This document shows positions 19,801 through 31,099 of a stretch of 64,000 nt of DNA, piece by piece. The stretch is from NCBI RefSeq assembly GCF_018991925.1, contig NW_024725489.1, positions 7,053,916 through 7,117,915 of the forward strand, in the 5' to 3' direction. The DNA is from Homarus americanus. Its lineage: Eukaryota; Arthropoda; Malacostraca; Decapoda; Nephropidae. The notes below the pieces were generated by a model. The model saw nothing but the letters and a program-made list of their open reading frames with translations. It had not been told where the DNA came from and did no database searches. The position numbers were made by a program, and so were the translations under genes. Every line of letters starts with the position of its first letter. Positions within the stretch are counted from its first letter, which is position 1.

Positions 19801-21797
19801 TTGATCATGACTATAATATATTCACTCTTATACTATGTAAAGCACATGAACAAAATATACCCTACACAAAAATTAGGTCAAATATAGATGAGCCAAGGTG
19901 GATGACCAAAAAAGTTAAACATGACATAGGAATAAAGAAAGGAATTTATAAGAAATTAAAGGGAGGGGAGGAGCATCTCAGAAATAGGTATAATGAACTA
20001 TCTATGAAAGTTAAAAAAAATGTAAGGAGGGCAAAGAGGGACTACGAAATCAGGATAGAAAGAGAATCCAAGGCGAATCCCAAGGGATTTTTCGAGGTAT
20101 ATAGGACAAATGTCAAGGACAAAGTGGGGCCTTTAAAGTCGGAGAGAGGGGAAGTGATCGATGATAGTGCGGGATAAGCAAAGCATTAAACAGCTACTTC
20201 TTATCAGTTTTCACAGAAGAGATTCACGAGGAAATTCCAGAGGTGGAACTGATATTTAGGGGAAATGAAGAATAGAAATTAAAGAATATCACTCTCAGAA
20301 AAGAGGATATTCTTAAGAAGATAAATAAATTAAAGAAGACAAAATCCCCAGGGCCGGATGAAATTTCCCTCGAGTTTTGAAAGAGTGTAAGGAACAGTTT
20401 AGCTGACTCCTCGTAAATTTATTTACAAAATCATTAGACACGGAAGTTGTGCCAGACTTGTGGAAACAGGCAAATGTAGAACCCATATTAAAAAAGGGAG
20501 ACAGATCATCAGCGTCAAATTACCGGCCGATTAGTTTGACGTCAGTAGTGGATGGATTTACAAAGGGAAAATCTTGCCTAACAAATCTGCTGACGTTTTT
20601 TAGGAAAGTCTTCGAGGTAGTAGATGATGACGAAAATTACAATGTTATTTACTTAGACTTTAGCAAAGCGTTTGACAGAGTAACGCATCAGAGGCTTCTC
20701 ATAAAGGTTAAGGCTCATGGTATCGAGGGGAAAGTTTTAAATTGGATAAAATCATGGCTCAGCGATAGAACACAGAGGGTCAGCGTAGGTGATGTTATAT
20801 CTGAGTGGGGATGTGTAACCAGTGGGGTTTCCCAGGGGTCAGTACTGGGCCCACTCTTGTTCATAATCTACATAATTGATCTAGATACTGGGATCAGCAG
20901 TGACATAAGCAAGTTTGCGGATGACACCAAAATAGGGCGGCAGATTAATTCAGGGCAGGATGCAAATGCACTACAGGAGGATTTAAATAAACTGCAGGAG
21001 TAGTCAGATTGGCAAATGAAATTCAACACCAGCTAGTGCAGCGTACTTAATATTAGAAGAACAAATACTGTCAATGTATACAGCCTTAACAACATCAACC
21101 TAGAGAAATCGACTTGTGAAAGAGACTTAGGGGGTACTTGTAAGCCCGGACCTACGGCCTAGAAAACAGTGCGTTAATGTTCGAAATAAGGCAAACAGAG
21201 TATTAGGTTTTTTATCAAGAAGTGCAAGTAATAAGAGTGCAGAGGTCTTATTACAACTATATTTTGCGCTAGTCAGGCCGCACCTCGATTATGCTGTTCA
21301 GTTCTGGTGCCCTTATTATAGAATGGATATCAATTCATTGGAGTCGGTGCAGCGAAGAATGACGAAAATGATTCCGGGACTTAGAAACCTTCCATATCAA
21401 GATAGATTAAAGAAACTAAACTTGCATTCCCTAGAAAGACGAAGAGTGCTGGGAGATATGATAGAAGTATTTAAGTGGGTGAAAGGAATCAATAGAGGAG
21501 ATATAGATAAAGTTCGTATAATATCCGAGCAGGATAGGACTCGGAGCAACAGATTTAAGTTGGATAAGTTTAGGTTTAGGAGGGAGATAGGAAGGAACTG
21601 GTTCACAAATAGGATGGTGGACGAGTGGAACAAGCTTAGCAACTTTGTAGTAAGTGCTGAAACGCTGGAAAGTTTTATAAGGAGGCTATATAGATTCATG
21701 AATGATAGAGAGTGTTAGTAACTCGCAACAGGAGCTACCATGCACAGGCCAACCGGCCTATTGCAGACTCATTATTTTCTTATGTTCTTATGTTCTT
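19801..21797 (+). mobile_element. CR1-beta copy 2 (5'-truncated, internal deletion)
   Basis: Plus-strand CR1-beta starting within the region after the endonuclease ('YEIRIERESKANPKGFFEVY', 20060). It has 'NYRPISLTSVV' (20520), an internal deletion to 'DGFTKGKSCLTNLLTFF', 'VIYLDFSKAFDRV' (20650), 'SQGSVLGPLLFIIYI' and catalytic 'KFADDTKIG' (20910), then the C-terminus ending near 21718. Stops (for example TAG at 21001) and frameshifts break it. The 3' UTR ends with TTCTTATG octamers at 21777-21797, identical in type to CR1-alpha. It is inserted in LINE-A copy A3. Confidence 0.9.
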
Positions 21798-21990
21798 ATT
21801 GATGGTGACCTTGTTCTCCGTAGTCCATGCTTGTAGCCTGCCCAGGGTGCCTTTTAGCGATGAGTAGTCCGCTGAGGTGTTGTCCACTGTAACCCCCACA
21901 GTGCAGTCATCCACGTACTTCCACTTGTGAGGAGTGTCCGATAGTGCGTCGTTGATCAGGATTAGGAAGCATAGTGGTCCCATCTTGCGA
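21798..21990 (-). mobile_element. LINE-A copy A3, 5' part (palm with YVDD)
   Basis: Reverse-strand segment 'GPLCFLILINDAL', 'KWKYVDDCTVGVTVDN', 'ENKVTIN'. It continues the protein order of A3 across the inserted CR1-beta. Its outer edge joins an (ATGT)n microsatellite at 21994. Confidence 0.85.
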
Positions 21991-21992
21991 CC

Positions 21993-21993
<1 letters not shown>

Positions 21994-22025
<32 letters not shown>

Positions 22026-22037
22026 TGTATGTATGTA
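21994..22037. repeat. (ATGT)n microsatellite
   Basis: About eleven tatg units at the 5' edge of A3. Confidence 0.95.
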
Positions 22038-22387
22038 TTATAGGAGTATCATTAAAGAGTCAGCATTAGTGTCTCAACATTGTCCTAAGTATCACATTTC
22101 CCTACAGTAATTTGTCCTAAACAGTTGGAACACGACGATAGTTTCAACCTACACAGTATGTTGAAGATCCTGCCGGAGGTGGTAACAAGACACCAGGTAG
22201 CTGTCTCCAGAGTCCTTCAAAATGGATAAAATCCCTTATATTATGTTGCAAGATTCTCATACCCCCTCTTTCCCCCCCCCCTCCCCCCACCCCCCGGGCC
22301 GCTGGAGGAACTTGATATGAAGAGTGAAGCTTCTCTGACTGTAGACCTTGATGACCCGTTACGTGGCCCGGGAAAATCCCCATCACA
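22038..22387. other. Unassigned sequence with a poly-C/T tract
   Basis: No gene supported. A C-rich homopurine/pyrimidine tract lies at 22261-22300. Confidence 0.4.
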
Positions 22388-22939
22388 AACACACACACAC
22401 ACACACATACTGGGCATTCCCGTTTACACCCAACCCCTATCGCTCATATATCCACCCAACCTATGATTGAAGCTATCCAGCGTGTTCCAGTTAAAGATGA
22501 TGTTTGGTAACTTGTTCCACTCATCCACTACTCTATTTCCAAACCAATGTTTACCTATCTCGCGCCTAAATCTAAATTTGTCTAATTTAAAACCATTGCT
22601 ACGAGTTCGCTCCTGGTTGGATAGTTTGAGTACCTTTGTTATATCACCTTTGTTTAGCCCTGAATTCCATTTATACACCTCGATCATATCGCCCCTCACT
22701 CTACGTCTCTCGAGGGAGTGCAAATTAAGATGCTTTAACCTGTTTCTGTACTCAAGGTTGCTATTGCCCGGGATTAGTCTTGTCATTCTCTTATGAATTC
22801 TTTCCAGGAATTCTAAATCCATTTTGTAGCACGGTGACCAGAACTGAACTGCGTATTCCAAGTGAGGTCTCACAAGCGCAAGATATAGTTTTAGGATGAC
22901 CTCGTTAGTCTTGTAACTAACACTCCTTTGTGTGAACCC

Positions 22940-22974
<35 letters not shown>
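22388..22974 (-). mobile_element. CR1-alpha copy 2, RT C-terminal fragment bracketed by (CA)n
   Basis: The core 22411-22941 is the reverse-strand C-terminus of CR1 ORF2: 'FTQRSVSYKTNEVILKLYLA', 'RPHLEYAVQFWSP', 'RFRREIGKHWFGNRVVDEWN', ending 'YMSDRGWV' near 22427. The frame is intact across ~180 codons. (CA)n tracts abut both edges (22388-22409 and 22942-22974), and the 3' UTR with its octamers is absent. Confidence 0.9.
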
Positions 22975-22976
<2 letters not shown>

Positions 22977-24350
22977 GTTCCCCTTTACTCACATAATTCA
23001 TATACTCATCACACCTGAGAAGCCCCCGGAATGAATCAAGGGCCCTCAGGACAGCAGCAAGTCAGGGCCACTCCACCTGTCCTCCACACTCCCCCACACT
23101 CTCACTCACGCGCAGCACCGCACAACTTGTCATTAGTTTCGCACGACACACTAACATCCTCTTTCACCCCTCAACACACCATGAGCCTTACCTGCCGGCC
23201 TCGTCACCCTCACCTGGCCACACACACCACCTGACCATACACACACGCCATAACCAACACCTCAACTACATACAAAGGAAACTAAAAAACTAAAAATATC
23301 TACAAGTTACCTTTAAATACACGTCCAAAAGGGAAATGATCAGATGACTCTCATAACCCAACTATCTTGTTAGTGTTTATTTATTTACCTGTACTGGGTC
23401 GTGAGGCAGGTTAGGACAGGTAATTAATCATACTGGATAATAGAATAAATCACTATATCAACCATCAAATCACTCCTATTAACTATCCCAATATCAGATC
23501 AATAATTAATATATTTCCCTAAGTATTCTAATATGTTCAAAAGGTCTCATTAACGAACGTGTGAGCAAATAAATATGTACAGTAGGTATGGTAACATCTG
23601 TGTGGAATTCCCTGCCATTTAATGTTTGTTTTTTTCCTTATTACTATCAGTTCTAACAGTACATATTCCCCTGCCGCAAATACCTTCATTCTCTGGTAGG
23701 GAACGATGTCTAGGTGAATATACGTAACACCAACACCTGTCTAATCTTCCCCATTGTAAACATCAACCACACATTAACTCACCTGAAACACCTCATAACA
23801 TCTACTGAGGTGTACAGTCACATCAACAAAGGAAACACAAACATGGCGTCCACGAGTGATAAAATCGTATTTCCCCTTGACAAAAACGAAAAAAAACTTA
23901 ATTAAAGTTCCATTTCCTCAACAAACCAATTAAGGTAACGACACAGTATATTATAATTAATTTTATCTAATATACTATAGGACTAGCCGTGTGTGTATCT
24001 GCTCTGGGCAGCTGAAATGGCACAATCGTTTTTCATCAATATATGTTGAAAAATCGCAAAAAAATCGTAGAGTGGACCAAACTGGTCCCATGTCGATGGT
24101 TTCTTTAGGAAGGCATTAATTAACGATTTTATTTACGCTAGCAAAAGATGTCGCTGTACACTGTCTGCCGGCCGGACGATTGCAGTTATCATATGGCTCC
24201 CTCCTCCTCCCCCCACTTTTTCTCTTAGCCTACACTTTTTTTAATGTTGTTTGGATTAGTAAAGGAAGGAAGATGAGTAAATAGAAGAATAAAGAAGGTG
24301 AAACAGAAAATAGTTAGTGAAACAGGTGGGGGGGGGGAGCTGAGTTTCAT
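22975..24350. other. Unassigned, mostly single-copy sequence
   Basis: About 1.4 kb with no supported gene. It is CAC-rich at 23080-23240 and AT-rich afterwards. The open frames at 23031-23234 and 23714-23905 have no recognisable domain. Confidence 0.4.
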
Positions 24351-27300
24351 CATAAGAACATAAGAACATAAGAATGGAGGAAACTGCAGCGGGCCTATTG
24401 GCCCATACTGGGCAGTCCCGTTTACACCCAACCCCTATTGCTCATATAAGCATCCAACCTATGTTTGAAGCTATTCAGCGTATTCGAGTTAATGATAATA
24501 TTTGGCAACTTGTTCCATTCATCCACAACTCTGTTTCCAAACCAGTGTTTACCTATTTCACGCCTAAATCTAAATTTGTCTAATTTAAAACCATTGTTAC
24601 GAGTTCGCTCCTGGTTGGATAGTTTGAGTACCTTTGTAATGTCCCCTTTGTTTACCCCTGACTTCCACTTATACACCTCTATCAGGGCGCCCCTCGCTCT
24701 ACGTCTCTCGAGGGAGTGCAAATTAAGATGCTTTAACCTGTCTCTATACTCAAGGTTCCTAATGCCCGGGATTAGTCTTGTCATTCTCCTCTGAATTCTT
24801 TCCAATGATTCAAATATCCATTCTGTAATACGGTGACCAGAACTGAACTGCGTAATCCAGGTGTGGTCTCACAAGAGCAAGATACAGTTTTAGGATGACC
24901 TCGCTAGTCTTGTAACTAACACTCCTTTGTATGAACCCAAGTACTTTATTAGCCTTGTTACGAGCAAAAACACACTTGGCTTACTTGGCTTAAGGTTCCT
25001 ATTTATCATTACTCCTAAATCTCTCTCGCAGTCGGATTTCTCTATGGCATCGTTGTTCATCTGGTATCTGGTTTCCCTGTTTACATCTCCTATACTGAGT
25101 ACTTTACATTTGTCCACGTTGAATTTCATCTGCCATTTTTCAGACCATTCGAAAAATTTGTTTAGATCTTCCTGTAGTTGTGCGGAGTCCTCGTCAGATT
25201 TAATTACATGTCCTATTTTAGTGTCATCAGCAAAATTACTTATGTTGCTGTCTATGCCGATATCTATGTCGTTTATGTATATAATAAATAATAATGGTCC
25301 AAGTACTGAGCCTTAAAACTCCACTTGTGACGTTGCTCCAATGGGACTTAGTGAGGTTAATGCTCACTCGCTGTTTCCTGTCCTGTAACCACGCCCTAAT
25401 CCATTTAAGGATGTTACCTTTGATGCCATGAGCTTCTACCTTTCTCATTAGTCTTTCGTGGAGGACTCTGTCGAAGGCTTTGCTAAAGTCGAGATATACC
25501 ACATCATAATTGTGCCCCTCGTCCACCGATTCGAAAACTGATGAAAAGAATGTAAATAGATTAGTTAGACAAGAACGTCCGCTTGTGAAGCCATGCTGGG
25601 AATCATTGATCAATCTGTGCTTCTCCAGGTGATTTCGAATAGAGTTTGAAATGATTGCTTCCAGTAATTTGCCTACTATTGATGTTAGACTGATTGGGCG
25701 ATAGTTAGAGGATAGTGATCAACCCCCCTTCTTGAAAATCGGTATTACATTCGCTATCCTCCAGGATTCTGGTACTACACCTGTTTTTAAGGACATGTTA
25801 AACAACTTAGTTAGCGGGCATACTAAGCTCTTCCTTACATTCATTTTATACTCTGGCAAATATCTCATCGGGACCAGGTGACTTATTAGGCTTTAGTTTG
25901 TCTATTTGTTTACTAACATCGTTACTAGTCACTACTATCTCGCTTAATTTGTTTTCTTCACTATCTCTGAATAGAGTCGGTGCCTCGGGTATCATGTTTA
26001 AATTTTCGGTGGTAAAAACTGTTGAAAAATATTTATTCAAATTATTGTTCATTTCTCCGTCGTTATCAGTGAGCTCGCCGGTATCTCACCGTATTTGTCC
26101 AATCTTTTCTCGTGTTTTAGTTTGATACATTTGGTAGAATCCTTTGGGGTTTGTCTTCGCCTCCCTTGCTATCCTTACCTCATTATTCCTCATGGCTTTC
26201 CTTATCTCGGTTTTAACCCTACTCGCCAATATCTTATAATAATCCTGGAGGTAAATTTCGCCACGCTTTATCCTTCTACCTATAGCCTTCCTTTGGCCAA
26301 TGATGTTCTTTAAATATTATTTATCCATTTAGGGTCATTGTTGTCTGATCTGAGTTTTTTGTATGGTATGTTCTGCCTCTGTGCATTAAGTAACTCATTA
26401 TTTAAATTGACGTGGAACTCGGCAGTCTCAGATGTCGTTATCAGGTCGGAGTCATCTGTCAGGTTCACGGCCAAGTGCGACACCCCCTCTCTCAGCTGCC
26501 TCTTTAAACTGTCAAAGTTTGCCCTTCTGAAATCTGGTACTTTAGTGGAATTTTCCCTACGTCTGCCCTCAAAATCTAACTGGAATCGAATTTCTTTGTG
26601 ATTGCTGTTTGCAAGTTCTTTCCCTACCTCGACATTGCTAATGAGGTTTTCTCTGTTCGACAGAACTAAATCGAGTATATTATTACCCCGTGTGGGTTCG
26701 GTTATATGTTGACTTAGGGAACACTCCTGGATCGTCTCGAGAAAATCCTCTGATTCTGAGTTACCCGTAAGATCAGTCCAATCTATTTGGCCAAGGTTAA
26801 AGTCGCCTACTATACAGACTTTGTTGTGTCTGGAAGCCCTGCGCACTTCATCCCAGATAAGTCGCTCATTGACTCTATCAAGATTGGGAGGTCTATATAT
26901 TACTCCTGTGATTAGTTTTTCCCTACCGTCGCTTAATTCTATCCAAATTGTTTCTGTATTCCTCTCAGTTTTTATTATCCCTAACATAGATTGCAACTCC
27001 GCCTCCTTTCCTGGTTTGCCTATCTGTATGGAACAATTTGTAACCCGCAATTTGGTATTCGACCGGCAACTCGCGTGAGTCTAGGTTGATCCATGTTTCA
27101 GTGAATGCTATTATATCGATTTTTTCGGTACATACCAAGGCCCTAATATCATCCATTTTGTTTCTCATACTTCTACTGTTCGCATAGTAGACATTTAAGT
27201 TAGTCGTGTTCTGAGTCCTCCCTTTATCGCGTTTAGTTTTAAACTCCCTGTTTAATTTAGTTTTGTCATCATTCCTAACACTATTTCCCTGTAATCTTTT

Positions 27301-28265
27301 ACTTTGTTTACCCGCTCCCACTGCAGTTTCCCCCACCCCCGTGCCCATATGTTCCCCTAGCAGTTTAAAGACTTCGATATCCTTTGAACTGCCCCCTCTA
27401 GAGACCAAGCCAGGGTTGCCACCCCATCCCTAGCATAAAGGTCCCTTCTGCCGTAGAAGTTGTCCCAGTTGTCAATGAATGGGACCGATATTGACTTGCA
27501 ATATCTGTCAAGACGGTGGTTGACACCAACCGCCCTTGACAACCATTCACTGCCAACTCTCCTTCTAGGCAGGACACAGCATATGATAGGGATCCCTCCC
27601 TTAGACCAAATATGATATATCGCTGCCTTGAACTTATGAAGAAGCTCCTCGCTCCTACACCGGCCAATATCATTGCCTCCTGCACTGAGGCAGATAATGG
27701 GTTTGTTCCCATTACCAGACAAGATATTGCCCATCCTGTCAATTATATCCTCCACCATCAGCTCCTGGCAAACACACCCTCATCCTATTTTTGTTTTTAC
27801 CACAAAAGGCCCTGTCCATGTACCTTACCTGTGAGTCGCCAACAATTAATGTTTTTATACCTTCCTTGTCATCCCTGTCCCTGACTGTACTAACGTCCAA
27901 TTCGTCTATCAAGGGACTGAACGGGTTGGTACACTTAACTGTTGTTGTCATTGTTGTCGTATCCTTGGTGTACTTCTTCACCACCAGCTTCGTCTTCCCA
28001 CTACTCACAACTTTCCACTCGCTTAAGTTTTCGTCAGACACTGGCTTTCCCTGTCCATCTTCCCCTTTTAACCTAGCCAGCTGTTCCTTTAATTTCAGGT
28101 TCTCCAACGTGGCCCTCTCAATTTCTTCCTTGGCCCTCACCAATTCTTCCATGGACCACTCCAGTTTGGTCAACAAACTCACATACCCAAGACCGCACAT
28201 AGCACTGGCCATATCTGATAATTATCTCTCGGGAGCTAACCCTGCGTCTGGATGCGCAGTTTCAA
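24351..28265 (-). mobile_element. CR1-alpha copy 3 (nearly full length, ~3.9 kb, degraded)
   Basis: The only copy here with the ORF1 N-terminus and part of the 5' UTR. On the minus strand the order is 5' UTR (to 28213), ORF1 (28212 to ~27357), ORF2 endonuclease (~27350-26310), RT (~26060-24425) and 3' octamers, seen on the + strand as cataagaa repeats at 24351-24375. ORF2 is split by many frameshifts. Catalytic pieces visible include 'VGDFNLGQIDW' (26790), 'YLDFSKAFDRV' (25480) and the C-terminal 'YMSNRGWV' (24430). Confidence 0.92.
27357..28212 (-). pseudogene. CR1-alpha ORF1: coiled coil plus SGNH esterase (frameshifted)
   Basis: Starts at ATG 28212. Residues ~15-50 form a charged, heptad-like helix ('WSMEELVRAKEEIERATLEN') suited to a coiled coil. 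The esterase follows, with the nucleophile block 'TLIVGDSQVRYMDRAF' near 27840, then after a frameshift near 27750 'CLSAGGNDIGRCRSEEL' near 27680. The Asp-His block is reduced to 'YARDGVATL': the bases encoding 'VHLSRDG' are deleted, so the catalytic His is lost. Taken with 4447-4957 and 62909-63246, the copies show the consensus architecture, but no single copy keeps the whole catalytic set in frame. Confidence 0.85.
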
Positions 28266-29032
28266 CGTTACCAGACGACCTTACAGCTACAGTGTATACT
28301 TATTCCTGTGGAAAAGGAGAAGAGATAAAAAGATAACAACAGGAATGCATGGAGAAGATGACTACAATGGACACAGGGTGAATATAGACAGTGAAATAGA
28401 CAGGAGGTTGACAAAAATAGACAGATTCATACATGTACAAATAGACAATATGGCAACTAACACGACAAACAGACAGCTGACTGACTGGTTCACATTAGAC
28501 AAACAGGCAGACACACGCTAACAACGGATAAGACAGACAGATTTGACGACACAAAGAGTACAGACGGGCTTAGGTTCAAACACCGCGCAGACGAACAGAC
28601 AGTTGGGATGGCAATAGACAGGACGGATAGACTTGAGACAGATTACAAGGCATTTACAAACAAGAATAACACCAAATTGACCACAGCTGCGTCAGTGAGG
28701 GTAGGAGGTCTTACATCCACCAGCGTAAATAATAAGAAACATTGAAAACTAACACCCTCGCACGGAAAGAACATGGATGGTTGGTCAGTCATGTGAGATG
28801 GGCCTAAAACTGACTAACGTAGGTGATGACTATGATGACTTAACACAGGTGATGACTTAAGCAGATGGTGACTAATCTAACCAGAATCAAGGTCACTTCT
28901 CTTCATAATATAATTTATCTCGGAATGATCATCGGTGATTCATAATATCTTTTTTTTATGATTTTCACCTCTCCTTATGGCGAGTATTTCTTTAACTAAT
29001 TATTCTAACCTTTATTCTATGCCTTCTTATAG
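28266..29032. other. Unassigned sequence rich in gacagacag/agacagat motifs
   Basis: No gene supported. The left ~60 bp may still be CR1-alpha 5' UTR. From 28330 to 28620 the sequence has scattered acagacag/gatagaca words without a regular period. Confidence 0.35.
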
Positions 29033-29309
29033 TATATTAGATACTGTAAGTATCACGACCACGACCATGATTATAACAACCACGACCATGATTATAACAA
29101 CCAGGACCATGATTATAACAACCAGGACCACGATTATAACAACCAGGACCATGATTATAACAACCACGACCATCTGGAAAACGATGTCGCTGTACTCTGT
29201 CAGCAGGACGGCGGTTGCGCGCTAGCCAAGCACGAGCGTTGGAACTTTCACGCCTTGGTAAACTGTACCACCGGACTCGCCACCGGGCACGAAGGGCCCA
29301 AGATCACTT
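29033..29309 (+). CDS. Candidate internal exon with DYNNQDH heptapeptide repeats (hypothetical)
   Basis: A pyrimidine-rich acceptor (ttctatgccttcttatag) precedes 29033 and a donor-like gtatgt follows 29309. Between them one frame is open for 92 codons. It has five or six 21-bp in-frame repeats reading 'DYNNQDH/DYNNHDH', then a non-repetitive part 'ENDVAVLCQQDGGCALAKHE' and 'WNFHALVNCTTGLATGHEGP'. No family was recognised. The 21-bp period keeps several frames open, which weakens the case; the Cys-containing second half is the better evidence. It could be a chance frame. Confidence 0.3.
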
Positions 29310-29340
29310 GTATGTTACTATTTAATCAAACGTTACCTGT

Positions 29341-29792
29341 AGTTATGACGGTATACGGACAAAACCCCAACAGACAAAACCCCAGTCTCATATATAAAAT
29401 ATAAAATAAAACACTTTTATGTTTGCAAACACACATTATATATTCATTTTATTTTTCACACTCCACAATCCACGAAACCCTTTTACATTTGTAGGGAATT
29501 GACACTTACAATATACAATATACTGTATGCTCCACTTATGAGAATGGTGAACGGAAATAAAGTCACATGACTTGAGCACATTGACAACACAATATATATC
29601 ATATATATGATGGCATTGCACGTGGTTAGGTTAAGTTAGGTTTGGTTAGGTTAGGTTAAGTTAGGTTAGGTTATGTTGGGTTAGGTTAGGTTTTTTCCGT
29701 TGGGGTTTTGTCCACTTTTCATATAATGGGTTGGGGTTTTGTCCATTGGGGTTTTGTCCGTTGGGGTTTTGTCATGGATCCAGTTATGACGG
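29341..29792. mobile_element. Inverted-repeat element (GGACAAAACCCC termini) with 11-bp flanking duplication
   Basis: The 11-mer agttatgacgg occurs at 29341-29351 and again at 29782-29792. Just inside are, on the left, two copies of a gacaaaacccc motif (29357-29383) and, on the right, three ggggttttgtc motifs in the complementary sense (29730-29774). The core (29626-29690) is TTAGG-like. The 430-bp element has no gene. An 11-bp duplication would fit a Mutator-like or similar non-autonomous DNA transposon, but this is inference. Confidence 0.6.
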
Positions 29793-30093
29793 ACAATGAT
29801 TAAGACAACAGTTCTCACAGTGCTTGGTCCCTCGCTTACTGGCTGCCAGCCAAGATGTGATCATGTGACCTTAATATTTATTTACACAGAACCTAATGCA
29901 ATCTAGATCCGTATCATGTAACGGGTTTATTCTCATATTTTAACACTAAATTAGGTTTATCTTATTATATCTATTAATAAAATCATTTCAAATATTTAAT
30001 AAAAATAAATTCAGAAAAAAATAATTAATTAACTACGAAAAAATTGTGTACTATTACTAATTATCGTGACTATTAACCCGAATATAATACACA
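29793..30093. other. AT-rich unassigned sequence
   Basis: No gene seen. Confidence 0.4.
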
Positions 30094-30300
30094 CTAGGCC
30101 CCGCTGATTTTAACACAATAAGTCTGGCCCGGCTCAATGTTGGCGTCTGATTGGTTGAACGATGCCCAACAGCCCTGCTGACCACTCAAAACACACATCA
30201 CTAGGTCAGTGTCTCCGGCAGGTGATGACTGGCTAACTCTCTGTGACCTGAAGACGTGACTGACCTGGAGACCTGGTTTCCTTACCTGTGGGAGAGCGAG
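30094..30300 (-). CDS. Candidate minus-strand terminal exon (hypothetical)
   Basis: The minus-strand frame ends 'VMCVLSGQQGCWASFNQSDA', 'NIEPGQTYCVKISGA' and a stop at 30096-30094. The frame contains no simple repeat and has balanced composition. Acceptor-like sites are present (gtcttcag near 30253; ctcccacag near 30297). A longer frame upstream runs into GT and GA microsatellites and is not credible. No family recognised. Confidence 0.25.
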   Translation of the reverse strand, partial: LALPQVRKPGLQVSHVFRSQRVSQSSPAGDTDLVMCVLSGQQGCWASFNQSDANIEPGQTYCVKISGA

Positions 30301-30398
30301 TGTTAACTGCCATGTCATTAGTGTACACACCTCACACCTGGGAGGGAGGGAGAAGGACTGATTGATGTGTATGTTAATGTATGAGTGTATGTATTTGT

Positions 30399-30399
<1 letters not shown>

Positions 30400-30432
<33 letters not shown>

Positions 30433-30494
30433 CGTATCACACGCAGGAGTATAATTTATCATTGTCAGTATTATGCCGGCTTGATACATGTTAA

Positions 30495-30530
<36 letters not shown>
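30400..30530. repeat. (GT)n and (GA)n microsatellites
   Basis: (GT)n at about 30407-30433 and (GA)n at 30498-30529. Confidence 0.95.
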
Positions 30531-30671
30531 CGCTTAGGAGTCCCAGTGTTGCCAGATCCATGTCAGTTGATAGTTTCCTCTCCCACAACTTTCTAAGACT
30601 TTGACAATAACTTTCGTGAGTATAAACTTCCTGTGAGTGATAAGTTTGCTTCTACTGTGATTGATATTGTC

Positions 30672-30815
30672 AGCCCAGGGTGTCAGTCACGTGGGTCTGT
30701 CGTCACATAACACACACAGGGTGAGATAGTCAGCCCAGGGTGTCAGTCACTTAGTCCTGTCGTCACATAACATATACCGAGTGAGATAGTTAGCCCAGGG
30801 TTTCAGTCACGGAAA
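30672..30815. repeat. ~60-bp tandem repeat, 2.5 units
   Basis: Units begin 'agcccagggtgtcagtcac' and include 'ctgtcgtcacataaca', at 30672, 30731 and 30791. They lie 250-400 bp upstream of the chitin-binding gene start. Confidence 0.85.
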
Positions 30816-31035
30816 AAAAGATAGAAATCCTCACTATCTCGACACCAAAATATAACGGAACAGTTTTATCATCACTACACAAGATTTCTCCACATTTCTG
30901 ACTCGAGGTTCACGGGTTCACGACTCTACCGACGCGGGAGAAACTGCAGTTGACTCACCCCGACCAATGTAAATAGAAGCCGAGATGGTCAACACGAGTG
31001 AGGCGTCTCTTCTCCAGGACGCCGCCATGACAGGG

Positions 31036-31099
31036 GTATAAGACGGGAGTTAACACGATCTGGGGTCAGTGTACCTGTAGTCATCGTGGGGGTAACATC
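31036..31099 (+). promoter_or_regulatory. Core promoter and 5' UTR of the chitin-binding protein gene
   Basis: A TATA box (gtataaga, 31036-31043) precedes a perfect arthropod initiator TCAGT (31066-31070, start base A at 31068), 31 bp apart as expected. This gives a 32-nt 5' UTR before the ATG at 31100. The spacing and the in-frame splicing of the ATG exon support each other. Confidence 0.7.
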
